Origin: Prinia subflava
Lineage: Eukaryota > Chordata > Aves > Passeriformes > Cisticolidae
Assembly: GCF_021018805.1 (NCBI RefSeq)
Contig: NC_086258.1
Location: 17,732,192-17,796,191, forward strand
Reading direction: 5' to 3'
Length of the DNA stretch: 64,000 nucleotides
The notes below the pieces were generated by a model. It was not told the origin of the DNA and searched no databases. It saw only the letters and a list, made by a program, of their open reading frames with translations. Below, in pieces: positions 27,468-37,433 of this stretch (its first letter is position 1; each line of letters starts with the position of its first letter). A program made the translations under genes and the position numbers.

Positions 27468-28365
27468 GCAGGATATTTATTTTGATTAATAGTTCAGGTG
27501 TCCTGGAGACAGCCAGGTTTACTGGAAAGGGAAGTTTTAAAGTTTTTGGGTTACTCCTAATGAGAAATGGAAGCAGTTGCCCTTCAGTGAGGGGAGGAGA
27601 GCACACATTATATGGGGAAAGTGCCAGAATCAGAGGCTGAGAATCCTGCTTTTCTTGTCCCAGGAATAAGCAACTGGAATGACAATAACTAAAAACAATT
27701 GCAGAGAAAGGACACAGCTGTCTCAAGGGTCTGGGGGACATCAACCCAAAGATGTGGATCAAATCTAATCTCAGTATGTAGGAAAGTGAGGATTGGCTTA
27801 AATGTTCCTCTCTTGGAGGAGTTTAGAACCATTCAAAATCTTTGGAAATTCACATCCAGAACTAGAGTGCACTCCAGGAGTCACAGTTTGAGCATATTTT
27901 GGTTAGAAAACACATTGCAGATGATGCAACTCCCTTTAATAGTGATGTTAATGTTTTGCAGTGCCCTATGGTCCCTTTCAAAATAAAATCAGGGCCAGCC
28001 TGAATCTTGGCTCATCCTTTTCTCACTTTGAACTGTGAACTGCTCTTTGCCCTTTAAACTAGACTTGGTCTGCAAGAAATTATCTGGGGAAATGCTGGCA
28101 AGTGCTAACTTTTTCACAGCCATTAATAAATCTGCGTTCCAAACAAACAGAAGCAAGTTTCCTTTCCTTCTCTAATGAATCCCTAGAGGGAGTTGTGGAT
28201 TCTGCATATAAATTGGCTTTGCTCAGATTATCTGAATGTTGTGTTTTGTCCCTCTCCCTGCTCAGCTCAGCAGGGTAAACTGTTTACCTGCTCCTCAAGC
28301 ATCTGTATCATCTCTTTGTGTGAAATTACCAGTCAAGCACAAGATTTTGGGGGGCTTTTTGTACC
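27459..28365. other. Intergenic sequence, no gene recognised
   Basis: Unique-looking sequence between the A-tract and the 45 bp minisatellite. No domain, RNA gene or transposon was identified. Confidence 0.45.
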
Positions 28366-28590
28366 CTCAGAAAATCACCAGAAGCTGTGGGGTTTGGGGC
28401 TTTTTGGGTTCTCAGAAAACCACCAGAAGCTATGGGGTTTGGGGCCTTTTGTGCCCTCAGAAAATCACCAGAAGCTGTGGGGTTTGGGGCTTTTTGGGTT
28501 CTCAGAAAATCACCAGAAGCTGTGGGGTTTGGGGCTTTTTGGGTTCTCAGAAAACCACCAGAAGCTGTGGGGTTTGGGGTTTTTTGTGCT
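28366..28590. repeat. Minisatellite, 45 bp unit, five copies in A-B-A-A-B order
   Basis: Units begin with CTCAGAAAA at 28366, 28411, 28456, 28501 and 28546, exactly 45 bases apart, and a partial sixth starts at 28591. Two variants alternate. Type A (copies 1, 3, 4) has ATCACC and ends GGGTT; type B (copies 2, 5) has ACCACC and ends GTGCC or GTGCT. Since 45 is a multiple of three, each plus frame keeps its own 15-residue peptide repeat open (140, 142 and 117 codons). No start context, domain or signal peptide argues for translation. Confidence 0.95.
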
Positions 28591-31500
28591 CTCAGAAATG
28601 GCTGTGTGTCTTTAGACTTGTTTGTTTTGTGGCTGTGTTCTACTCTATTTTTATGGGCTCTTGAGATGAGTGGAATGGGATTGGGAAAGGACAGATGGCA
28701 CAGCTCCAGAGGAGGAGTACAGCTTGAACTCTATATGTAAGCCCTCTAATTTATCCCATGGCTTTGTACATCTTGCTAGCTGTTGCTGTTAGTGTAGAGC
28801 TGGGGAAAAAAAAATAAAGTCACGTAAAAAGAGACCTTGGACTTGAGCAGCAAGTTGGTGTTGCTGAAGATCTGCCTCCAGGGAAAAGCAGGGAATGTTT
28901 CATGTGGTGCTTAGAGCCTGCAGCACACAGGGATGTTATAGTATCAATATATATGTTATAATGTCAAGGTTTTATGTGTTGTTTTGTGTTTGGGGTTTTT
29001 CTGGTAGGTTGTTTTTCCCCCTCCCTTTTTTTTTTAAAGATAATTTTACGTTGGGCATTGTTAACAATAAGACAGAAACCCTGTCCTGAGCTAGAGATCA
29101 CCCCCAGCAGAGCATTGCCTTCTGCACAGCATCCTGTGCATTACAGCCATGAGCCACCCACAGAGAAACCATGGAAGAGCAAGAGACCTTTGGGGTTTGG
29201 ATTCGATCTCTATTTCCAGAAACGTCCTTTGGCATCAGGCATTTCATTTCAGAGCTTGAGGTTGCTGGTCAGTGACAAGTTTAATAACTCACTTCTGCTG
29301 TTTTGCTTCCCTTCTGCTGTGAACTCTAGCCCGTCCATAACAGGTTAGATCAAAACTCAGCAAAGTGCTCTAAGAGGAGCTGGCAGAGAATCCTGTGTGC
29401 AGAAATTGGGCCGGTTTGACCAGGCTGGCATCACCTCACATCTGCATAAACGCTGTGAGGAGATGTCCCCAGGCAGGAGTGTGTTTGTGTTTGTGTGTCC
29501 CAGTTTGAACAAACACAACTCCCCTGTCCTCCTGGGCCCTGGGAGGTGACACCTCAGCCCAGACCCTCCCAGGGCAGGGGGACATCTGGCAGCTCTGGAT
29601 CTGTCTCTGCAGCCCCTGCCTGCCACCATCTCAGTTGCCTCTCTCCAGCTTACTTATTGTCCTTTGTAATTGTCTTTTCCCTAATTCCTTTGGTTATCTC
29701 TTGAAATAAATGAGAAATATGAAGATGACTTGGCGTAATTATTCTCTGGTGAGTTAACAGGGCTCTTCAACATGAACTGAGTGATTATAAACATTAAGTC
29801 CAATTAGGAACATGGATAACTGTTCTGTGAAGAAAGAGACTTGTACATTTTTTGAGCTGTGAAGGATTTCCTCCCTTGCAGAGCTCAGTGTGTTTAGTTT
29901 TTCTGTGTTTGTGCACCTCCTTGGAGGAAAAAGTGCTCATAAATACTGGAATCATCCCTAATTCTATAAGAAAAGTGGTGTGTTTTGACTTTTTCAATCA
30001 CTAGCCCTGTGAATTGCAACAAGATCAAGGAGGAGTGGGAGAAATGTATCAGCCTCCAGGGAAGTAAAATGGAAAAAACCAAAAATAATGAGGAATAGAG
30101 AAACTTGAAGACCAAAAAGAAAGCAAAGGCATTAATAATGGAAGGCTCTGGATGTGTAAGCAGCTGGTTCATGAGCGCAGGAGGCTGAAATTTGCTCTGA
30201 AGCAGGTCAGGTCCAGTAAATCAGGAGGAGATGGGCACATGGGCTTTGGCTCAGGGGTTTTGGGAAGACAAAAAACATGAAGAGGGTTAGTACAGACTTT
30301 TAAGTGCTGATGTAGTGTTACAGTGTTCATGAGCCACCTAGATTTCGGGAATTGCACGGGATCTGAGCTGTGTAATCTGTGGATTTACTGGGATCGCCGG
30401 AGCCAGGGCACTGGGGAGTCACTAGGAAATCCCCGTTGCACGGAGGTGAGGACAGAAGGGGACTCCAGCTGTGTTCCTGTGGTGGCAGATTCCTTTGCTT
30501 GACAGTCTATTTAATGCAGCATTTAATAACAAACCTCTTCATGCAGCCTCAGAACACAGGGCTTCTCAGGCCCTGAAAATCTCCAAGCCACTTTGCCCCT
30601 GATTTGATTTTATTGGCCCCAGCCATAAAAGCCTGCTGCCTGCTGTGTATTGCTGGCTCCTGAAGTGCTTGGCATCTATGGGCAAGAAGCAGCAGGCAGG
30701 AATAGACTGAAAAATCTTCTCCATACTTCATTTACAGTGTTTACCAAGAAATGGGCTATGAAAGTGATTATGTACTTCAGATGATGCAGCCTGCTATCAA
30801 TGCAGAGGATGAGCTGGCAGCATCAAATATTGCAAAAAGTGTAAATCTCACCTACCATGAGTCACTTAAATGTAAAGGCCAGGACTGGGAAGTGCACAGG
30901 GTGGTGTTCTGATAATTTTGCACAAAGCAGATGCTTCTGACAGCAAGGGAGGCAAGAGGGAGCTGTAAGATGGAGCTGATTTGCCTGCCAGGTGTTTGCT
31001 ACCAAGGAAAACACTCTTTCCCCTGCCAGGCTGCCCCTGCTGAGGACAGGGCTCCAGTTACTTGGACAAACACCCTCCTGCATAGCTGGCTCATGCCACT
31101 TGTGCAGGAAGGAGTGACAAAGTGCTGTGAGCTGTGACGGCTCAGGTCAAGGTGCTGACCAGAACATTTACTAAATAAACTGCTAAACTGGACAGAAGGT
31201 GTGAAGGGGGGTCCCAGGCTGGGCTTTGGGAGGTGAACTAACAGACAGCAGGTCGTCTGGGCAGGGAAAACGCCAGGCTCTTAAATGGCCTGCTAGAAAT
31301 ACGTTCCTAAGGGCAGGGATTTGCAAAAATAAGCCTGGGAGCCAAAGCAAACGAGCTGAGGGAAGGGCTGAGGCTGTGCCTGCCTGTGGGGAGAGGCACA
31401 AGGAAGGTGCAGGGCTCCTGCCAAAGCCCTCCCCGCTTTCCCTGGGAGGGGTGCAAGTGCTGATTGTGTTGTTGCAAGGAAGGGGTCGAATCCTGAGCAG

Positions 31501-33772
31501 GAGAGGGAAGGAGGAGAGGGTCTGTGGGTGTGGAGCGGCTGCTGTGGACAGGCTGTGCTCCATCAGGTGAGCTGTGCAGGCCAAATGCACCTCCAAGGTG
31601 GGTGAGCATTGAGAGCTCCTGCTGGTCTGGGGCCACCCCTCTGTGACGTGGTTTTGAGGGTCAGAGGTGTACAAAGATGAAAGGTGTCTCCAGGGTTGGT
31701 GAGGAATGGGCACAAGCTCTTGGCTTTGATGCTGACAATCCAATGGCAGCATCTCTGTGGTCAGGGCTCTCCTGTCTGCATGGCACTGACTGAGAGCAGT
31801 GCTGCAGGGAGCTGCTGCAGAGCTGGAACAGCCTCATCAAATCTGAGCCAAAAAGGCACCAGATGAGCCACTCGAAGAAAAAGGGAGAGCAAGGCAAGAA
31901 GCAGAAAGCAGAAAAGGTAGAAAGCAACAGGTAGACAGAAGATGGAAGCAAAATACCCATGAAATGTTCCTTGTCAGCCTCTGTCCCTGTAAGGGATCTT
32001 CACTTGGATTCCTCACTGAAACTGCTGCAGCAAAAATGAAATGCTCTCTCCACCAGTTCGTCTTGTAATTAAACAATTGGAAAGAATCCACGTGAAATCC
32101 CCAAACCACATTGCTACATTCGGCCTGCTGCCCTCCTGCACTGGTAACGTGTCAGAAGGGCTTTGGGAGCTGGCTGTGAGCTGTCTCTGATTCATCAGAC
32201 CTTGGCCAGGAGAGGCTGAGTCCGAGCCCAAACCACCAGCACTCCACTGGAGATTGGTTTGGAAGGCTGTGCCTAACCAGAGCCTGGGCACAGGTGGTTG
32301 TGTTTTAGCCAGTCTCCAGAATAATTATCTTTTATGGGCTGTCTTTGGTTCAATGCCTTGTACCTCAGTTGTTGTGCAGGAATGCAAATATGGTTTGGCT
32401 TGGCTGGAGCTCCCCTCTCCGCCTGGAATGTTCTGGGTTAATGCATCCCACTCTGTTTCCTTCTCATTCCCTGCCTTGCCCTGCTGTGCCCAGCTCACCT
32501 GGAGTGGCACAGGTCACCTAAACCTGCTGTGCCCGTGTGTCCCACCATGGGGGAAGCTCTGGCTCTGCCCAGGCTCCTCCAGCACCATTTCCTTCTGCCC
32601 TCGTGGCAGTGGCTGAACCATTTCCAGGGATTAGCCCTGTAACTCCACGTTCACACAAAACCACAGTCTGAGATGGAGAGCTCTGGCTCTGCCCTGTTTT
32701 TGAACGTGTGTGTGGTACAGGAAGGGGACAAGGCTTTCATGTCCTGGGGAAAACCCATTAATAATTTCAGATGTGATAAACATTCTGTGGGGTTTACACT
32801 GTAATGACAGAGCTGAGAAGATACCTGGGATCTGGCCCAATGTCACATTTTATCTTTGACCTCTATCTCCTTGTTTTCTGGGAATGCTCCCTCTGGGAGC
32901 TATTTTGAGGCTGAAGAGGCTGTGGCTGCCAGCCTGGGGCTGTGCAGTGCTGAGGGGCTGCTGGGCACAGGCTGCTGCTTCCCTGGCACCTGCAGCCTGA
33001 GTCACATCAAGGTTTGTTAAAGAGGAGGTTTAATTTGAGCTTGCAGGGAGCTAATTCTGTCCTGTCTGGAGTTTGGTTATGTCATGAATTATGGCACTCC
33101 TCTTCCCCACTCTTCAAAGTGCCACCAAACTGTTTTTCAGCCTTTTCTATTTTTCATCTGGCTAGTCTTACACAGTTTTGTTTTGTTTTTTTTACACCAC
33201 TTCCCAGGCTCGTTTGATTCCTTGGATCTTGGTGATGTTACATCAGGGCACAGAATAGCAACTGTGTTCAGAGTAACCAAAATAAAAGTGACAGAGGCTG
33301 TTAATCAAGAGAAGTCAACTGGGGTCAGGAAGAGTTTCCAGCCATTTTGCATGAGCCAGAGATGAGATTTAAATCATGCTGCTAAACAAGATGCAGTGTG
33401 CCTGTGGCCTCCTCTGCCATTCCTGTGTGAAAAGGTTGAAAAGCTGAGGGTTTTTGCCTTAACTTTGTGAAGTGTGGCAGCCAAAGTCACCAGCCAGAAG
33501 GTGCTGGATCCATTTTACCTGGGGCCCAAATGCCCACGGCAACCTGGACTTAATTCCATGCATTTTCAGCACCTGAAACTCCTGCTTGGTGTCTGGTCAA
33601 GGAAAGGAGAGACCAGCACTTTCAGATGGTACCCTGAGGTTTGACTCACCCCTGAATTTCTTGAGGTGAGTCCCAGTGGCTGTGACCAAAGCTCAGAGCT
33701 GTAGTTGGATCTCAGAGCTGGGCAGGGTGAGTGCAGACCTGCCCAGCACACAGGCAGACACCAGAACTGAGG
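28591..33772. other. Intergenic sequence, no gene recognised
   Basis: Mixed sequence with a GC-richer part at 31200-31640, where opposite-strand frames of 189 (minus) and 114 (plus) codons overlap. Neither matches a family. A small CpG cluster lies at 30340-30450. No transposon was recognised. Confidence 0.4.
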
Positions 33773-34217
33773 TGGATTAGCCAAAAAGTGGATTTTGGTC
33801 TTTGTAAGGGCAACAAAACACAGCGTAACATGGTAAAATCTTCAGAAGGCTCTTTATTATGGCAGCATGCTGTCTTTTATACAGTTTTTACAAACCTCAT
33901 GGGTAACTTTGAATTGGTTAATAGCTTTCTTGCTACTTATTCTATTGATTAGTAAAAGGTATTTTACCTGTCCATCAAATCTCTCTATTCTTGGATTGTT
34001 TACATATTTTCTTTACTGATTCTCATGGGACAAATCCCTTGTTATTACAGGTACACTTATTTTTCATCCTCAGAATAAATTGTGTTAAAGGAACTTCTCA
34101 TTCTCAGAATAGCTCCATAAAGGAACTTGCAAATTGCTTGTTAGCTGCAGTAGGAGCAATGACAGGCCAGCTTTGACTCTATCCACAAGTTTTAACTGAC
34201 CTAGAACGGGAGCTTCA
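33773..34217 (-). mobile_element. Solo LTR of an endogenous retrovirus, antisense
   Basis: Read on the minus strand, the block starts TGAAGCTCCC and ends GGCTAATCCA (TG...CA), about 445 bases. It carries a TATA box TATAAAAG (33874-33881) and AATAAA (33853-33858) only about 15 bases further on, followed by a T/G-rich U5 of about 80 bases. This compact TATA-AATAAA spacing is seen in avian retroviral LTRs. CTGAGG occurs immediately left of the block (33767-33772) and again two bases to the right (34220-34225), which may be a slightly disturbed target-site duplication. No internal retroviral genes adjoin it, so it is a solo LTR. Confidence 0.65.
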
Positions 34218-36044
34218 GCCTGAGGTATCACGTCCCTTTGGACAGAAATTCAAAAGGAAAAACATTGGAAGAAATGAAAAAGAATATATGGATGTTGAAA
34301 ATGTTAGGTATCGTCTCATGCCGTGCACATCCACCCAATTAAATGAAAATGCAGATGCTCTGTAGGCTCTTTGGCAAATTGGATTTTGAAAGTGGGCAGT
34401 TCTGTCTGCCTGAAGTGGTGCCTTGGTGGCAGAACACCACCAGCATCTGTGCAGCTCTGTGGGCCTGTGCCGTGTGTGGGAGTGTGGGCCTGGCTGTAAA
34501 ACATGGACAATCAAGTGCTTTTCTCCTTATTGATGTTAGAGAAGTGTCAGAGGAATAGAGCTGCTAGGGAATGCTGTGGTTGTTTATAGGGAGGTAAGGG
34601 AAAAAATGTCAGTGGGAAACAAATATAAATGCAATTTCCTGACACAGCTACGGAACTCATGGGAGAACATTGTTCCCTGAAATATATATATTTATTTATA
34701 CTATTTTTTTTCTTTTAGAAAAGCTCTACTGAGCAATGGCTGCAGAGACTCTGGTGTGTTTCTTCAGTGCAAGGGTAGACTGGTTTCCCCAACACTGTTT
34801 TTTGGGATAGCAAGGAAAGAGAGGAGACAGTGATGCAGGAAGCCCCAGCCAGGGATGACCAGCCAGAATGGCTTTGGGAAAACCCAAAAGCAATGAACCT
34901 TCCCAGGACTGAAATGCTGATTTGTGCTGCAGACTGGATGTGCTCACATGCCCTGAACTGTCGCATTTCCTGCTGGCCTCTGGGGCCACTGGGCTGGGCC
35001 AGGGCAGCTCTCTGGATGTGTCTCTGTTTCTCCAGAGAGTTGCACATCAGCACATCTTTGAGCAGAGCACGTTCAGACCTCTCTCCCCTCCTCCAGTGTT
35101 TCCCTTGGCACTTCTGCTACTGATCACAGCCGTATCTTGTTTGACTGAATTGTTCCTTCTCCCCTTTCCTCAGCTCTCCTCTCTTAGCCAAGTCGTAAAT
35201 CTGGGTTTGTAGCTGATGTTGTTCCCAGGGAAGCAAACAGGGAAAGTGCAGACAGAAGGTTATGACTTCCCTGAGGGATGTGACCAAGTGGAAGAATTGG
35301 TCTATCAGGTGGAATAGATCCAAAGTAGTAGTCTGAAAAATGGGACTAGTGACCCAATTTGGAAGGAAACCACCCCTGTTCTAAGTACTGTCTTCAGGGG
35401 AAAGCTTTTAATCTCTGCATTCCTCCCTCTGAGATCTCATGCTGGTTTGGGGGTTTGAGTCATGTCAGTTGTTTCATCATTTGTATTGTTTGTTTCATTT
35501 GTTTTTCATCAGATATTTTTCCTTTACCAAGTTGTTTATGAGAGTGAATTACAGAAAGTGATTTCCCAGGGGCTGTCACCACCTGAGCTCTAAGTGGTTT
35601 CACACACAGGTCAGAGAGCTCTCAGAAATCCCACAGAGCCAGGACAGAAGATTTGTGACAAACAAAAGCAAGAGCATGAATTTTTGGTGCTCCATGTGGC
35701 CTTGTTTGGGGTCAGGGGTGCTGTTTGGCTCTGCTGTGCTGCTGGAGAGGCGCAGCCTGAGGGGTCCCTGGGGGAGTGTGATGTTTCCAGCCTGCCCTAG
35801 GGTTATCCTGCCCCACTCTCTGTGCTTCACACAAAGGCTGGCTAAGGGACCTTTGGGGGGAATTAAGGCAGTTCAATCACAGCAGGAGGCTGTTTGCACA
35901 CTTTTCAACAAACACTGAAAAAACCTTCCAAAGTGGCATATTGGAAGACAATAATTCCACACTGCACTTGGCTTTTCATTGGCATGTGTGAATGTGTCAT
36001 ATTCAATAGTGGAGGATCTCTAGGCTGGGGAAGTATCTCCCCAG
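34218..36044. other. Intergenic sequence, no gene recognised
   Basis: Unique sequence with an AT-rich run near 34680-34720. Overlapping frames on both strands at 34715-35212 show no known domain. Confidence 0.4.
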
Positions 36045-36195
36045 AAGCACAGAATGGTTTGGGTTGGAAGGAACCTCAAAGAATATCTTGTTCCCATCTT
36101 CCCTCCATGTGCAGGGCACCTTCCACCAGACCAGGCTGCTCAAAACCCCCTCCAGCCTGACTTTGAACACTTGCAGGGGTGGGATCTTGGTCAGT
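36045..36195 (-). mobile_element. CR1 LINE 3' fragment, antisense
   Basis: The plus strand carries the hallmark reverse-complement CR1 3' end: CAGAATGGTTTGGGTTGGAA, then a diverged GACC-TCAAAGAT-ATCT segment, CAGGGCACCTTCCACCAGAC, CAGGCTGCTCAAAACCCC, and a segment ending GAACACTTGCAGGGGTGGGA. These match the avian CR1 tail in order, with scattered substitutions. The copy is 5'-truncated, has no open reverse transcriptase, and its terminal octamer repeats are gone. Confidence 0.9.
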
Positions 36196-36210
36196 CATGA
36201 CAAGGGAGAA

Positions 36211-36263
36211 CATTGCCCTTCATGTTTATATAAGAGGTTCCCACTGCTGTAGCCACAACCAAT
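36211..36263 (+). repeat. Left arm of a perfect 53 bp inverted duplication
   Basis: This segment (begins CATTGCCCTTCATG, ends CCACAACCAAT) is the exact reverse complement of 37381-37433. Identity stops abruptly at both ends. It lies 15 bases beyond the CR1 fragment. The spacer between the arms is 1117 bases. Confidence 0.97.
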
Positions 36264-37380
36264 ACTATGAGTGAGACTGGAGCTAACCCAGAGTGCAAAT
36301 TTGCCCCATATTTGGTAAATTTCTTCACTTCTGACATGTTTGCAAAGCCATGGAAGCAATTACTTTGGCCAAAAATTTGTATAATGGGTTTCTCCCAATT
36401 GCAATGAATTATCCATGAGCAGTTTAAAGATTGATGACACACATATATAATTTAAAGTAGTTCTGATACTTGCACATAATTTAAAGGAGTTCACAAAATA
36501 ACTTCTGGTTTGTAAATTGGAGAGACCAGTGCAGGAGCACATATGGAAAAGCTGAGCTTGGATCCCTGATTAGTGCTGGCAGTGCAGACACAGCCTGCTC
36601 TTTGTGCACTTTGGAGTGTGACCAGTTCAAATTTTTACAGCAGAAAGAGTTTTCTAGAGTAGCTTTAAAATGAATGTCAAAAGATCATTAGTTGATATGC
36701 AAATAAAGAAATTATCTCTCATAGAAAAGACTTGTCTTTCCCACTGAGGAATTGAAACTTGTTTTGTCACTTAGAACAATCTCATCTCTGAGCCCTGCTT
36801 GTGTCACTTGGCAAGTGCTGCCCAAATCTGATAACCTTGGCAGTGTGTGCCTTTGAGACTCTCTGTTTGTGAGATGGCATTTGCAGAGCTGCTGCTGAAA
36901 TCCCAGCTGAAGGAAGGAACAGTCTCATCCCTCCTCTGCCCACTAAAACCTCTCAATGAGAGGAGGAAAACAGCTGGCAGATTGGGATGAGGCCTGATTA
37001 ATTCAGCCCGTCCTCCTGGCCTGCAAAGCAGCTTTCCAAAGGAGGAGGGATTGTGAATGGGGTTACTGGGAATGGGAACAGGATCTTTGGATGTGCCTGA
37101 TGAACACTTTCATGGCAACTGTGTCCCATCTGGCAGGGCCACACGTATGATGGTGGTGGCCACAAAAGCTGCAATGAGTTACAGTAGGAGCAGATCTGAA
37201 TCTGTTTTTTTCCAGCAGCCTCAGCTAAGAATGGCTTTTGCTGCCTCTTCTGCAGCACTGGGTCCTTTGAGAGCCTGTGGCAGAGGAAAGCAGGACTGTG
37301 TCATGCTCTGGGTGTCCCTGAGCAGTTGCCTCTGGACTTGCTTGTGGCTCTCACCCAGCCCTGAGTCAGATCTGCAGGGA
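36264..37380. other. Spacer between the inverted 53 bp arms, no gene recognised
   Basis: Unique AT-leaning sequence. Short frames on the minus strand at 36191-36442 and 36998-37258 show no domain. The former reads through the left arm of the inverted duplication. Confidence 0.45.
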
Positions 37381-37433
37381 ATTGGTTGTGGCTACAGCAG
37401 TGGGAACCTCTTATATAAACATGAAGGGCAATG
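37381..37433 (-). repeat. Right arm of a perfect 53 bp inverted duplication
   Basis: Exact reverse complement of 36211-36263 (begins ATTGGTTGTGGCTACAGC, ends AAGGGCAATG). Flanking bases on both sides differ between the two arms, so the duplicated tract is only 53 bases. Whichever arm is the copy, the lack of any substitution suggests a recent event or ongoing gene conversion. Confidence 0.97.

Noticed and set aside
27187..27762. A 191-codon minus-strand frame with a phenylalanine run
   Set aside because: Its length comes from the 43-A tract. The sequence on either side has no domain.
31480..31500. GGGTCGAATCC resembling a tRNA B box
   Set aside because: No matching A box, acceptor stem or anticodon arm at the right spacing.
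31183..31752. A 189-codon minus-strand frame in GC-richer sequence
   Set aside because: Overlapped by a 114-codon plus frame and another minus frame. No motif, signal peptide or family resemblance.
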